From Aplidium turbinatum (Eukaryota > Chordata > Ascidiacea > Aplousobranchia > Polyclinidae): a DNA stretch of 64,000 nt. Below the pieces are notes generated by a model. It saw nothing but the letters and a program-made list of their open reading frames with translations, searched no databases and was not told the origin of the DNA. Shown here piece after piece: positions 22,183-33,655 of the stretch. How positions within the stretch are numbered: position 1 is the first letter of the stretch; each line of letters begins with the position of its first letter. The DNA lies in NCBI GenBank assembly GCA_918807975.1, contig OU964924.1, positions 1,438,501-1,502,500 on the forward strand, read 5' to 3'. Position numbers and translations under genes: made by a program.

Positions 22183-23187
22183 CTAAGTCCCTGGAGGAAG
22201 AGAGTTTCTTTTTTCATGTCGCACGATGTCGCTGTTATGCACTACAAATTCTCCAAAACTCCCTGCTCTTGGAAACAATCTGTAAGAGCCATCGGAAAAG
22301 GAACAAAACAAGACGAAGACATCAATAAGCGAGTTAAATCCTTCAGCTACTGGAATGTAAGAAGCTGGGATCACTTCCCGATCGGAGGCAGCAATGGCAA
22401 CGAACGCTATGTCTGTGACGACACAGACAGCAGTGCAGATGCTTAATCGTATCACAAGAGCTTCTAGTTTCGACCGCTTGCCGCTCTTTAACGACTTCAA
22501 GTGTTCAACTATGGGCCGTAGAACAAGAGCCAACAAAGAAAATTGAAACAAAGTGTATATGATGTAAACAATTGGAGTGGAAATTTTTAAAAAGCGGATT
22601 CCGTAATTGGTCAAACAACCCGACGGCGTTGAAGAAACTTCGGGAAGCAAAGTGAAGACAATCTGAACGACTGGAAGAATTATCATCCCTGCAAGAACAA
22701 TGCCGCTGATGACTTCAAATTTTCGTTTTGCGCTTTCTGAAGAAAATCTTCCAGGGGAAAGCTTTTTTTGTCTCACCCATATCACAACATAGATTATCAC
22801 TTTCTCCAAGGTGCCAAAAACAACGCTAACAGCTTTTATTAGAAAGCAGGTCCTTGCTGACATGTTGAGTTTGTGCAATTTAATTTCTAAACATGCGCTA
22901 GAAATAACTAGGGTGACACCAGAAATAGCACACAAGGAATTTGTTAATCTCATGTTGCGTTTTCCTAATCGCAGTTGATATATTACGGCTGCTGCGGTCA
23001 GGTAGAAGCTAAAAGCAGCCAGTACTCCGATCATGATCTCATCAGAGAGATGGCAACAGAACTTATATGACGTCATATTGCTCTTTGTTGCATCAGAAAA
23101 GTTCCTTGTTGAATCATTCATTGTTCCTGTAGCAAAATCTTTATGTAGGCTATTACATAAGCAGTGCATACTAGACTGAGGAGCCAT
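22183..23187 (-). CDS. Seven-transmembrane protein, invertebrate orphan family (copy 1)
   Basis: One long exon encodes about 334 residues from the Met at 23187. On the minus strand that Met follows a pyrimidine tract and an AG (TTTGTTTCTTTTAG then GACTC-ATG), so the frame upstream of it is probably intron. The N-terminus has NDS, NFS and NMT glycosylation sites. Seven hydrophobic segments follow: IMIGVLAAFSFYLTAAAVI, LCAISGVTLVISSACLEI, VVFGTLEKVIIYVVIWV, VLAGMIILPVVQIVFTLL, IVYIIYTLFQFSLLALVL, LSICTAVCVVTDIAFVAI and SLIDVFVLFCSF. There is no DRY motif. KVxIYxVxWxRQ after segment 3 and LRPI..H.K..K.G.R before segment 6 are shared with copy 2. It is likely a plasma-membrane protein; receptor function is inferred from topology only. 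Copy 2 lies about 1 kb away on the same strand. Confidence 0.8.
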   Translation of the reverse strand: MAPQSSMHCLCNSLHKDFATGTMNDSTRNFSDATKSNMTSYKFCCHLSDEIMIGVLAAFSFYLTAAAVIYQLRLGKRNMRLTNSLCAISGVTLVISSACLEIKLHKLNMSARTCFLIKAVSVVFGTLEKVIIYVVIWVRQKKLSPGRFSSESAKRKFEVISGIVLAGMIILPVVQIVFTLLPEVSSTPSGCLTNYGIRFLKISTPIVYIIYTLFQFSLLALVLRPIVEHLKSLKSGKRSKLEALVIRLSICTAVCVVTDIAFVAIAASDREVIPASYIPVAEGFNSLIDVFVLFCSFSDGSYRLFPRAGSFGEFVVHNSDIVRHEKRNSLPPGT

Positions 23188-24174
23188 GAGTCCTAAAAGA
23201 AACAAACAATTAAAGCTGCATAGCCTACAACAAAACAATTGATTTATAACACGAAAACATAAACAATAAATCGTTAACATAAAGAAACAACGTTTTTCTA
23301 GTTTAGATAAAAAAAAAACTTTGAAAACATGTTTAATAAGTAGGCCAAGGCTAAATACAGTAAATTGAGCATCTTGTATAATAATTTGTTGATAAAGTTT
23401 TTCGCCGCGGTAAAAGCGGCTTTTTCAGTATGTGGAAAAACACAAGCAAATGAAAACATAAAAATTAAGTAACCGGTAAAAACAAGTTTGAAAATGTGCA
23501 CTGTAAAAATTATTTAAAAACAACAAAATTTAAAACAGTTTGCAAAGCTGCACAGGGTCCATTACGGAAGATATCAGAAAACCGAAAAAAATATCAGACA
23601 CATTATAAAAAGAAACGCTTATTATCCATAGAATGCGCGGTAGTTTCCTTATGATCCCAGACCCATTGAAAAGGTTACGGGCTCGGATTCAAAAGTACCC
23701 CCTGGACCTCAACGCCACTGCTCCAAGTATTCGTTTTGAAAACCAAACTGTCACCATAATTCGTATTCTGAAAAATTTGGACTCATATGTTGTGCTACCG
23801 CCAAATTTTAGGTTTATTACGGCTGACGTCAGGGGAGTTTAGGCTAATAGCCTACACAGCAACAACTTTCAATATTTTAACCTTAAATCCGTTATATTTC
23901 GATTGCATCGTGAACGAAGAATCCTTGCATCCTCAATAACATAGAGGAGTCGGAGCAAGTTGATTAGTTGAAAAGCTTTCACATCTACTTCACCACTTAT
24001 CGAGTTTGATCTTAGATTGTTTTTTTGCTGCTTCTTTGAAAATCCTTGAATATCAATCTGAGAATGTAGTTTTCCCTTAAAGATATCAGATCGTGGTGTT
24101 TTGAACTTCAATGTCCATTTGCTTTCAAAATATTAGGAGGTGGTAGGCTGCCATGCAGTATATTTCCGATAAGT
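23188..24174. other. Intergenic DNA between the two 7TM exons
   Basis: Holds the presumed intron/upstream region of copy 1 and the 3' flank of copy 2. A plus-strand frame at 23633-23842 and a minus-strand frame at 23869-24111 are open but match nothing I know. No repeats were bounded. Confidence 0.45.
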
Positions 24175-25115
24175 TTAGTTGCTTCGTGTATTAAAACAAA
24201 ACGGTACCAGGCGTTTACCGTAGTCAGCAAAGGAAAACTGCAATGCTATAATGTTTGCAAGTGAATTGAAGCTGTACACAAGCGGAATGTACGTAAATGA
24301 CTTTTCTTCTGACTTTGTAGCTGCAATGGATACAAATAGTATGTCAGTTAGTACACACACAGTCGCACAAACGCTCAGTCGGATTACAACAACCTCTAAT
24401 GTTGCTCTTTCACCTCTCTTCACCGCCTTTGAGTGGAGGATAATGGGCCGCAATACAAGACCGAGCAGGCACAGTTGGAAAAAAGCATAAAGCAAATATA
24501 TTGTTGGGGTCACCACTTTCAGGGTCTGGTTGGCCTCCTGGGTTACACACCCTGCTTTGGTGGAGCAAATAGGTTGCAGCATTAGAACAACAATCTGTAC
24601 CATAGGCAGAACAATCATTGCTACTAAGACCACATTATTCAGGATGCGTAGTTTTCTTACGTTTTCTTCGGGTTCAGTAGATTTGAATGTAAAGATCCTT
24701 TGCCTCAGCCAGAACACAAGATAAATAAAAACTTTTTCAGCCGTTGCGATAATCAGAATTGACAGTTTTATAACGTAGCAGAATTCGGTTGATACTTTTG
24801 TCAAGTGAAGTTCTAATTCAAACCAAACAAAACCGATGAGGAGGCACGCGGCAGACGCGGTGCACAATGAATTCGTCAGCCTCATGTTCTTATGGTCCGC
24901 TTTTTGTTGATAAACTATGGCTGCGATTGTGAGATAGAGACTAAAAGCAATTAAGACGTCAATCATTATTTCTTCGACCAATCGTGATGCAGGAGGCGGA
25001 GCTATTGAATAATTGCCAGTTATGTTGGCGACGATTACGTCAGAAGTATTCACATCAATCATTGAAACAGATTCCATTCGTAATTGCATTGATAAGCAGC
25101 TTGAATAATTCAAAG
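24175..25115 (-). CDS. Seven-transmembrane protein, invertebrate orphan family (copy 2)
   Basis: An exon of about 313 codons. On the minus strand a good acceptor (TTTTATTTTTTTCAG) ends at 25117, giving an exon start at 25116; the first in-frame Met in the exon is at 25089 (MQLRMES). The N-terminus has NTS, NIT and NYS glycosylation sites. Segments include IMIDVLIAFSLYLTIAAIVY, KVFIYLVFWLRQR (segment 3), VVLVAMIVLPMVQIVVLML (4), IYLLYAFFQLCLLGLVLRPI (5) and RLSVCATVCVLTDILFVSI (6). It aligns without large gaps to the protein of 22183-23187, so the two are tandem duplicates. No rhodopsin-type hallmark is seen. Upstream exons may lie beyond 25117. Confidence 0.8.
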
Positions 25116-25117
25116 AC

Positions 25118-25784
25118 TGAAAAAAATAAAATAATTGTGACACACCAATTTCGTTTGGTTTACAAGAATGTGCTAAGCTTATTACACAACATCTTTTCTC
25201 ACGTAGGCGGCCAATAACTGTGATAATTGCACATAAACTTGTATTTACAACTATTAAAAGTAGGCTTTTAATTTTGCTGACAACAGTGGCTGCAAATTGC
25301 TGTTGGAGTGCGGTATTTTTCTTTTTTTATAAATAATTTACAACCAATGAGATCCAATGAAGGCCCCAAAACAAGAAATATCCAAAAAACAAGGCACTTC
25401 TTCAGTAAAGAAATAACTAAGGAGGGAAAATGCTAGTAAAGTTAACTTTTCTGATCAAGATTCCGGTCCTTAACATCGTCCCGAGATCGGAAGCAAATAT
25501 AACTCCCGGATTTCTTTGTCAACGCTACTGACGCCCGGCTTATACCAAGTGTACTGCAAAGACCACAAACTACGCTGCAATAATTTCTTTATGGAATTCG
25601 TACTCACGTAAGGCTTATGTAAGACAATATGTAAGACAATGTTGTTAGGTTAAGCTGGACTAGTTGTGGCATTGTTAGTTGTGGCACTGTTTAATTGGTT
25701 AGTTGTGGCAATTAATCGTTTGTGACCTAAAAGATTGTTTATTGATACAATACAGTTGGTTTGGTTTGGCTTGTTTTGAATGTT
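25118..25784. other. No gene recognised; upstream of 7TM copy 2
   Basis: Could contain the promoter or first exon of the 7TM gene. Around 25645-25710 'gttagttgtggca' is repeated in short tandem form. Confidence 0.4.
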
Positions 25785-26058
25785 TATTCTCGGACTGGCA
25801 AAGCCTTGATGGGTTATTCCTGGTAGTTTCGCATACTTGTATATAGAGGCTTTTGATGCAGGGCCAGTTACCGAGATTGGCAGAGTGAAGTTTTCCGATT
25901 GTTGAAGTGTTGTTGCCGGGGAATTATTCCATTCACTAGGTGCCGCTGAATGGAGAGCAGTCCTGAAAGTGCGTTGTTCAAGCGCACACCCCGAGAGTCG
26001 AACTTGCGCAGCGATATCTTGAGCCAGGAGCTTAACCACTGAGCAAACGGGGCGAACT
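25785..26058 (-). mobile_element. tRNA-derived SINE, second head type
   Basis: On the minus strand a head with A-box-like TTGCTCAGTGGTTAAG and B-box-like AGTTCGACTCTCGGG is joined to the same body and tail as the SINE at 20216-20545 (shared 'gcgttgttcaagcgcacacc' read on the plus strand). Its 5' end faces a LINE remnant at 26100. Confidence 0.85.
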
Positions 26059-26099
26059 TTTTACTTCTTTTTATTCAGATAAAATTTCAAAAGTTGTAC

Positions 26100-26850
26100 C
26101 AGAGGACGAGAACAAAGTTACATATCAATGACTGGCAAACAGGCTAACTTAAATTATTCTAAGTCATCATTCGTACTACCAGAGGAACATCAGACAAAAA
26201 GCGTTGATTTTCAACAACTTAAAATGCAAGCTAACACAAACGATATTCGTAGGACAACTTTGACAAATTATCTCGGAATCAACATTGATGAGAATTTAGA
26301 TTGGAAAATGCACATTGATGACATTTTCCAAAGACTTTCAAAATATTTTGGAACTGCTTTCAAAATAAGAAAATATCTAAACAGAAAACCGTTGCTCAGC
26401 CTCTCTGCAGCAATGGCCCGTTCTATTTTTAGCTATGGAATCATCAGTTGGGGTTCAGCTTCAAAACAACAATTGAATCGAATTTTGCTTTTGCAAAACA
26501 GAATTACACGAGCTATAACATTTAGCGAACGAAGAACTACAGCAGCTCTGCTCTATCAGAAATGTACTACCGTACACCTCATCTATAAACATGAAATCTT
26601 GTTTACATACAAAAGTGAACATCTGCCATCAATTTTTACTGGATACTTCTCAACACAAAGTGAAATACACAACACAAGATCCTCTCAACAGAACAATTAT
26701 CTTTTTCCAAGAGTTGAAACAAAGAAATCAAGCTCAAACTAACAAGTTCAAGGTCCAACAGTAGGAAATAAAATTCCACACGCAATACGCAAACTTTCCA
26801 TCATCAAAACCTTCAGTGATAAAATAAAAAAACACTACTGTACTTAAAAG
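26100..26850 (+). pseudogene. LINE ORF2 3' part (CR1/L2-like group)
   Basis: The readable frame (26128-26742) covers the region after the reverse transcriptase active site. NYLGINIDENLDWKMHIDDI is followed by ARSIFSYGIISWGSASKQQL and RILLLQNRITRAITFSERRT. These three blocks in this order are typical of CR1/L2-type ORF2 C-termini. A TANKL-like word just upstream appears shifted in frame (near 26125-26150), so the 5' part is broken or truncated. No TSD was found. It is a different lineage from the LINE at 14303-15891, whose tail has the LNRIRTG..CECG layout. Confidence 0.8.
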
Positions 26851-29241
26851 CGATGACGTATAAATCCCCTCCATAAAAAACAACTTAGCCGACCTCTACA
26901 AAGATTTACGTTGCTAAAAGTGTCACTGATACATCGTAATTGTTTTATTGCCACTAGTCATTTGGAGTGCTTCTTCAATTTATTTTTGTTTTGTGTTTTG
27001 TTTTATTAATGTAAGCAATTGGGAGCAGCTGACTATAGGTGAGCAAATGGTCTTTCGCTACTCCTGACTAATCAGATTGAATTATTCAACACTGAGCGTA
27101 CATATGCGTTTATCTATGTTCGTGAATTGTATGTATTGTGATGTAAGCTTATGGTATATCGTACTATCATAAAATCTGATTGGCAAATCAAATGGCTTCT
27201 CTCTCTCGCTTTATTGCTGTTGTAGACTTACATTATAAGTCTTTTCAATTTCGTGGTGTAATGACCGTCCAAATCGTTTTTTTTTAAACCTTATTTTGTA
27301 ATTGTCGTAAATTTTGTGATTTCTCACTTCTGGCATTTTCTAAAACCTTGTTTTGTTTTAAAAGTGAGAAAAAACAACTTATTTTGTAACACATCTTAGA
27401 GGGAGAGTTATAGAAACTTTTACTTCATCAGAAAAAAAATTACCAAATTTATTTTCAAGTGTAATTGTTTTGCCTTTAAAGTGAGCTGCATATCTTTCAA
27501 AACGCAAAAGGTGAAGCTTTTCCAGAAATTTCTATCATTAAATTTTAGCTTCAATAGAAACAACATAATGCTGATATGGTTTCGCTGTATTTACTGATTC
27601 TTGAGTTGGTTCCTCTACTTTATTTCCTATAGTTTTCTGATTAAATTAAATGTAACTTACTAGTTTTGAAATGAAATCATTTTTTAAGTTATTTTTAAAT
27701 TAACAATATTTGTTATAAACTTATGAGTTGTATTTATTTGAATACAAATCTATTTTTGTTTGTATTTCAAATTAGCCTACAAATTCCTTCTACAAATAAT
27801 GCTTAAAAGATAGATAGTAGGCTACTTGGCGAAGTAGGCTACTATTCCTATTAAAACAGACAACAATCCAAATAGTTTGAACAAAATAAGACAAACTTGT
27901 CAATGTCTAAAAAACCTCCAACAACCTTATTATTTTTTAATTCTTTGTTCGTGTCTTCTCTAGATCACATGAAAACTTCACTGTGGTGCCTCTTAACTTT
28001 TTTTTTCAAGGTATGCTGGTGACCTTACAGCTTAATAGCTTATTTTTTTTTTTCAAACCAGCAGGTTCTGTGAATGTACTTTTTAAAATTTATTTGACAT
28101 CAGAAATAAAATCTAGTTATTTTCTTACTGAAAAATAATTTATAAAGACGAGTTAATTTGAGATAATGAAAAAAAAGCGTGAAAAAAATTAAGGCATTTT
28201 AAATTGTTGAAGATCTGCGTTCTCTCCCCAAACTATAGCCAATAGGCCTATAAACTTTGTGAATACCAGTGATATTAAAAAAAATTTCAAATCTTTTACT
28301 AAACTTGTAATATTTTTACAAATTCATCCTCTCATTTACAAAATGTTTTTCTGTTACAATTTGCTTTCCCTTCTTGTTTATCAAATGTTTTTAAGCGATG
28401 TTACAAATTTTCAATAACAGACCGGGCCTAACCTACAGCCGCAGGGTTTCATTAAAGAGAATAACGAAATAATTATACCTTTTTTATATTTTGTGGAAAT
28501 TTAATTAGACCATTGGTTTTAAAGTAGAAAATTGTTGCCTGAATTTTTGTAATCACTTGAGCGGCCTGTTCAATGTTTAATTTACTATCACTTGAAACTT
28601 TGCAAAGATTGTAAAAATTTTCTGAAATGAAAAGTTTTTCCAAGAATAAAAGTAGGTAACCCAAATAAATCACGAGAATCACAATAGTTTGATAGGAGAT
28701 TACCTTGATTTATTCAAGGACCACCAAGAATTTGAACTAAGGATATTAATACTGATCAGGACTTCATTACAAAACTGCAAAAGAAAAAGCTCACAACAAA
28801 GAAACTTGGCACTTCATTGCCTCGAAACCTCGACGAGAGGAAGGAATAATGATGATGATGATGATTTAGGGATTCAATGCACCAGGATTTAATGATTATT
28901 TATCATAAAATTTTTAACAACAAGGTTCATGGAGTTGCTTTGCCTACATTGTACCAAAGTAAAGCGAAGATTCTTACCCGGTGTATTAAACCTCTTGAAG
29001 GTAAATATATTTAGCTAAGTCTACTTCGGGGATAAATTTTGCAAGGAAAAAATTGATATATTTTTTTTCGTGCAGCCTAAAGATTAAATAAGTTACAATT
29101 TTTCCAACTTCAAAATTTGTTACTACATTTTGAAAACTTTACTAAGTGATCCGTTAACAGGTTTTTACTACATGAACCCAGTTTTGAGTTCCCTATGGCT
29201 GCTACATATTCAATAACTAAAGTTATTAGTAAATTATTACT
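26851..29241. other. No gene recognised; AT-rich
   Basis: Long AT-rich stretch with T and A runs. It contains 'gtaggctac' twice within 15 bp near 27820-27840 and a GATGAT microsatellite at 28849-28864. No convincing coding sequence or RNA gene. Confidence 0.5.
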
Positions 29242-29420
29242 ATTAAAATAATATGAAGAAAGGCGTTCTTCCCGGCTATCAGCACAAGGCTGATTACTCA
29301 CTAGCACAGCGAGCTGCAGTGACGCTTCGCTAACCAGAACGGTGTAGCTTCCACGCCAGCCATTGAGACCTCCAATTAAACGTTTAAGTTATTTTGGCAG
29401 CCGATTGTAGCATCGAATAG

Positions 29421-29473
29421 ACAGCGATAAACACGTGTTTCGCCCATGAGGCTGGGCTCATCAGTATCGCACC
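29421..29473 (-). ncRNA. Type I hammerhead ribozyme, unit 1
   Basis: Minus strand order: stem I strand GGTGCGATA, CTGATGA, stem II GCCCA-loop-TGGGC, GAAA, short self-complementary stem III ACACGTGT, then stem I partner TATCGC. The cleavage triplet here is GTT instead of GTC, so this copy may cut poorly. Stem I pairs GCGATA with TATCGC perfectly. Confidence 0.85.
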
Positions 29474-29750
29474 GTATTCTTGCCACTTGAGTAATCGACC
29501 GCCGCTTTACCAGTCAGTTTAACTCTTATCTTTGTGGAAAGAAAGAGCCAACAAAACCAGCAGGTGCCAGGGGTAGGTCAATGTGAAGAAAGGCGTTCTT
29601 CCCGGCTATCAGCACAAGGCTGATTACTCACTAGCACAGCGAGCTGCAGTGACGCTTCGCTAACCAGAACGGTGTAGCTTCCACGCCAGCCATTGAGACC
29701 TCCAATTAAACGTTTAAGTTATTTTGGCAGCCGATTGTAGCATCGAATAG

Positions 29751-29803
29751 ACAGCGATAGACACGTGTTTCGCCCATGAGGCTGGGCTCATCAGTATCGC
29801 ACC
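29751..29803 (-). ncRNA. Type I hammerhead ribozyme, unit 2 (intact core)
   Basis: Same layout as unit 1 but with the canonical GTC cleavage triplet: GCGATA-CTGATGA-GCCCA..TGGGC-GAAAC-ACGTGTC-TATCGC. All invariant core positions I can check are present. The very short stem III suggests that it works best as a dimer, as known for Penelope-type and retrozyme hammerheads. Confidence 0.88.
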
Positions 29804-29857
29804 GTCTATTCGATGCTACAATCGGCTGCCAAAATAACTTAAACGATTAAAATAATA

Positions 29858-30275
29858 CTTATTAATAAAAATTATTAAAATGTCTCAACTCTATAAGAAA
29901 AGACTTTGTCCACACTTGGATGCTTTACAACCTCTTTTCAAGTTTTTTTTTTTTAATGTGTCAATTTATGAAGAAGCTGAACTGGATCGGCACATGTGTT
30001 CATCAACGTCAAGCTTTAAATCGTGTGCAACTTGTAGATATGTGTTTGCAGTGTGAAGAATGTATGTTTTTTGAGATGGCATGTTGTGAAATTATGGTTG
30101 GCTGTATTTACGTAAGTCAAAATTGTTTCTGGCTCTTGTGGATAAGGCCAGTGCTACTCTAACTTTTCAATACAGCGTACCGGCCAAAAGTCTTATTGTC
30201 ATTCAGCGTAACGGTAATACATTTCAAATATTAATAAAAAAAAAACAGTCAAACAACATCTCGGTTGTAACGATT
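29858..30275. other. No gene recognised
   Basis: AT-rich flank. A short plus-strand frame with many Cys/Trp (29920-30162) matches nothing known to me. Confidence 0.45.
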
Positions 30276-30283
30276 CTACAGAG

Positions 30284-30767
30284 TAGGCTAGAGTTGATCA
30301 TGGAGTGGAGTCGGAGTGGAACCGGAATTGCTCGATTTTCAGAAAATGGAAGATTCGGAGTTTTACTTTTCAGAAAAGTTTCGGAGTGGAGTGGATTCGG
30401 AATTGGTTCAGCAACTTGTGTTTCAGAGCAAATGGTTTAACTCAGTATGATTTTGTTTGCAGAAGAAAAAAATAAAAACTGTTACCCCCGTTTTCGACGC
30501 AGTGGTGAAATACTTATAAGTGTGCTCCACAAAAACATTTAGCCTACGCCCTACTAAAGTTAACAAAGATTTTTCCACTCCTGAGGTTTTTCATGTTGTA
30601 CGTATTGGCTATTAGCGTATCACGTTAACTAAAAATTAGATTTTGGAGTGGATTCGTAGTCTAAAATGATGAAACTCTTCGGAGTCTGATAGGATTGGAA
30701 TCTTGTTTCATGGAGTAGGCTAAAAGTGGAGTCGGAATCTAAAAAAATCACACTCCGCTCAACACTA
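30284..30767. mobile_element. hAT MITE with GGCTA insertions at both ends
   Basis: If a GGCTA at 30286-30290 and a GCCTA at 30771-30775 are set aside, the ends become TAGAGTTGATC and its inverse GCTCAACACTA. The flanks then become a perfect 8-bp TSD CTACAGAG. The interior is rich in 'ggagtgga' and 'gtcgga' words. Non-coding. Confidence 0.8.
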
Positions 30768-30780
30768 CTAGCCTACAGAG

Positions 30781-31154
30781 TTTTCGATCCATAGGCTACT
30801 CTCCTTCTACAAGTAGGCTATCTCGACTTCCCAGAAGCCTGACCCCTGTAGCCTAACCTAAGCTGATAGACCTTCCTCAGGGATCATCACCGCCGTGGGC
30901 GTGGTAAGCCGGTTCACTCTGGCCTGGTTCATTCTGATAGTAGGCTAGAGATTAAAGTGGTATGAAGTGTGATGAGCATTTTCAAATCTTTTCAACAATT
31001 TTAGAGTGAATATTATTTTACGTTAGGCTATAAGCTTATAGTTAAAAAGTGAATAGCCTAACATCGGATTTTAATTGATATAATTGTTAATTGAAAGTTC
31101 AAAAATGCATCGCAGGCCGCACTGAAGCGTCCTCTCGGGAAGCCTGTTTGAGAC
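30781..31154. other. No gene recognised
   Basis: Spacer with several TAGGCTA/TAGCCTA words (30791, 30808, 30850, 30943). Confidence 0.45.
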
Positions 31155-31162
31155 CTATAGGC

Positions 31163-31957
31163 CAGGGCTTCCCAAACTGTGGTCCATGGACCATTGATGG
31201 TCCGCGACAACTGCACATCTGGTCCGTGGCGATATGACAAGAAATGAAAAAGTCACACATATAGCCTACGTTGTACAGTACATACCCTGTCAAGGATAAT
31301 TGCCGCAGTTCTTTACAACTTAAATGATTTCGAAAGCTTTTGCTATCCAGTAGGCCTATTGTAAATCTTACTTGTTGCACCTTCGTTGCAGTTAAAAAGT
31401 AAAAAAAAAAGTTAAAAAATGTTGTGGATATGTTTCCTGTTCTGTGTGACTACATTACCAACAAACCCTTAATTAATACAGAATTGGTTTTCTCTGACGT
31501 TACACAACATTTGGAATTGCTTTCTGCACATTCCAAGAAGTAGGCTACTTTTTAAAAGAAACATATGCGAATTTTGACTTTAAACTTTAGAATTTTGATT
31601 TTAAACCCTTTTGTTGTTACAAAGACTGATCTGTCAGGACGCGAAGAAGAAGAATTAGCCAAATTATCATCTGATCGAACCTTAATGCTTAGTTTCAATC
31701 AAACAGCTATTGCTTGTTTCTGGTTGAGTGTTGTGAACTGTGGAGGAATACCCATTTCTATCGCAAAAGGCAACTAAAATTTTATTGTTTTTTGCCACGA
31801 CCTACATGTGTGAAACAGCATTTTCAGCTCTTATCAACATGAAGACAAAATACAGGTCCAGACTTTCAACTCCGAGGATTGATGACTAATGACTAATCCG
31901 CGAATAAACAGATTCACAAATAGTGGTCCGTGGCCCAAAAAAGTTTGTGAAACCCTG
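31163..31957. mobile_element. hAT element (Charlie/ZBED5-like), CAGGGCTTCCCAAACTG end
   Basis: The left end CAGGGCTTCCCAAACTGTGG and right end AAGTTTGTGAAACCCTG are typical of Charlie-type hATs. A perfect 8-bp TSD CTATAGGC lies at 31155-31162 and 31958-31965. It contains the last part of the transposase gene. At 795 bp it is an internally deleted copy. Confidence 0.93.
31565..31905 (+). pseudogene. hAT transposase C-terminus, ZBED5-like
   Basis: One frame gives EEELAKLSSDRTLMLSFNQT. After a frameshift near 31770 another gives TTYMCETAFSALINMKTKYR followed by SRLSTPRIDD. This is the conserved ending of ZBED5/Charlie-type transposases, where 'CESGFSALTxIKTKYRNRL' forms part of the dimerisation surface. 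The upstream catalytic region is gone. Confidence 0.85.
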
Positions 31958-31965
31958 CTATAGGC

Positions 31966-32670
31966 CAAATAGTTTTAGAAAATATTTGAACTATATTGAA
32001 ATTTGCATATTTGCTGAGAGAAGCTTTTCAAAGCCGAAAGTCATTATAACGATTGTGTAGGCTACTCTCTACAACGGTTCAGAATATGCTTGCCCCTCAG
32101 CCAGCAAAACAAAGACAAGCTTTGTGGTTTTTGTAGTGATTTTTAGTCAGATACGGTACTAATAACCACCAGAGGGAGATAGCAATCTTTTGAGACTCGA
32201 AATAAACTTGATTGGCCAAATCTAGCCTATGCTTTGTTTTCAAGCGATAAAAAAAAATGTTGAACAAAAAATGAACAAGGGCAAAAAAATGTGCTGCATA
32301 GGTAGATTACCGAAGACTATAAGGTTAGGCTATTATATTTATCGTGGTCACACCGAGCCAATCGTAGACTATTACTTTATCCGTTTGCAATCAAAGTGTA
32401 GATTAATGGACAAAAACTTCATATAATGGCTGGTTTGAACAACCATGTTGAATAAGATAAAAAACGAAACTTGAAAGTGAAAAAAGGGAAAGGAATTTTT
32501 GAGCAGATTGGCTGCTCTCAGTTTGGTTAAGCGCCTGCCTTTATGATCGGAGAAACTTTAAGATCAAGCTAAGAACACAGCGTTTTTGTGGAGGCGCGGC
32601 CGCTTGTTCTAGAGCAGTGTCGTACCCACGTAGCCTACTTTCAAATGTCGCGCAGACGTTTGTACTACTC
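31966..32670. other. No gene recognised
   Basis: Spacer DNA, AT-rich, with no bounded repeat. TAGGCTA words occur near 32058 and 32325. Confidence 0.45.
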
Positions 32671-32678
32671 GGCTACAC

Positions 32679-33477
32679 ACAGCGGCGTTGACAGGGGGGT
32701 CTTGGTGGTACTTTTGAACCCGGGCCCGAATTACTTAAGGGGCCCGGATTTAAAAAATTCCCCGCGACTGCAAACATTATCAAGATCTTAACATAATCAG
32801 ATCTAAAGGAATTACCATCAGAGGTTAAAACAGCCATTTCAGCCGTCAGATGGTAAAGTACCGGGCCCCCTTCAGCTTTCTGGTGGTAAAATAGCCACTT
32901 CAGCTACCAAACAGTAAAATAAGAATTTAGTCTAGTATAGTGATTTCCCTAACCACGAATATTACCCGAAACACGAATTTCAAAATAAACACTAAACAGG
33001 CTAATATTTGTTCAAACTCAAAAATTGAAATGGCACAGGTGAAAAGATTGCTATCCCTATTTTTGCACTAAAAATTAGACCAAAACCGCTTTGCAGATTG
33101 CAGCAATCAGCAAATGTTTGACCTAGGCCCAAACACCTTTCCCAAATCAAATTCAAAACTTTCTGACTGTCTGCAGTGCTGTAAATTCTCTTCTGGTGAG
33201 CCTAGAATGACCAGTGAAGCATCAATGGAATCGAGAAATAATACTCTAGCGCTGTGTGAGAAATAAAAGTTAAAAAAAGCAACCGCTAGGTAGCCTATAG
33301 ATAAGCTAGTAAGTTTTGCGGTTCAAGAAATTTGAAGATTGCCCAAGATATGTTAAATGACCATGCTTTAACGACATCAATAAAAGTTTGTACACAACCT
33401 TTATATTCATAACATTGTCGATGCAGGGGCCTGAAAATAAATTGGTACCGGGCCCGAGAAATCCTGTCAACGGCCCT
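32679..33477. mobile_element. hAT MITE, GGCGTTGACAGG ends
   Basis: Left ACAGCGGCGTTGACAGG, right CCTGTCAACGGCCCT, with a perfect 8-bp TSD GGCTACAC (32671-32678 and 33478-33485). 'gggcccgg' words occur near both ends. Non-coding. Confidence 0.85.
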
Positions 33478-33514
33478 GGCTACACAGCCGCACCACTCGT
33501 AACTCACAGCATAG

Positions 33515-33655
33515 CCTACAATAACACTTCAACAATTGGAAAATTTTCTCTGTCAGCCTCGATGGCTGGGCTTATACGTCAGCGGTTCAAGCATCTACAA
33601 GTATGCGAAACTAGCAGGTTCAAGCTCTCAATCCGAGGATAAATATTTAATCAAT
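33515..33655 (+). mobile_element. SINE 3' body fragment
   Basis: 'cttcaacaattggaaa', 'ctctgtcagcctcg', 'ctacaagtatgcgaaac' and the tail 'aatcaatcat' match the shared SINE body. No tRNA head. Confidence 0.75.

Larger units (their letters stand above)
29254..29845 (-). mobile_element. Retrozyme-like insertion: two 330-bp units with hammerhead ribozymes
   Basis: Two near-identical head-to-tail units begin 'gaagaaaggcgttcttcccg' at 29255 and 29585. Each unit carries a type I hammerhead motif on the minus strand. After the second ribozyme the sequence turns back into an inverted piece of the unit ('tctattcgatgctacaatcg'). The insertion is flanked by a 12-bp TSD ATTAAAATAATA (29242-29253 and 29846-29857). 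Non-coding tandem units with type I hammerheads and a TSD fit metazoan retrozymes, which are mobilised as circular RNA by autonomous retroelements. A terminal repeat of a Penelope-like element is the alternative. Confidence 0.8.

Noticed and set aside
22216-22446. Plus-strand frames across the 7TM genes
   Set aside because: Shadows of the minus-strand coding exons.
28849-28864. GATGAT repeat as a coding acidic tract
   Set aside because: A short simple repeat in a frame with no other support.
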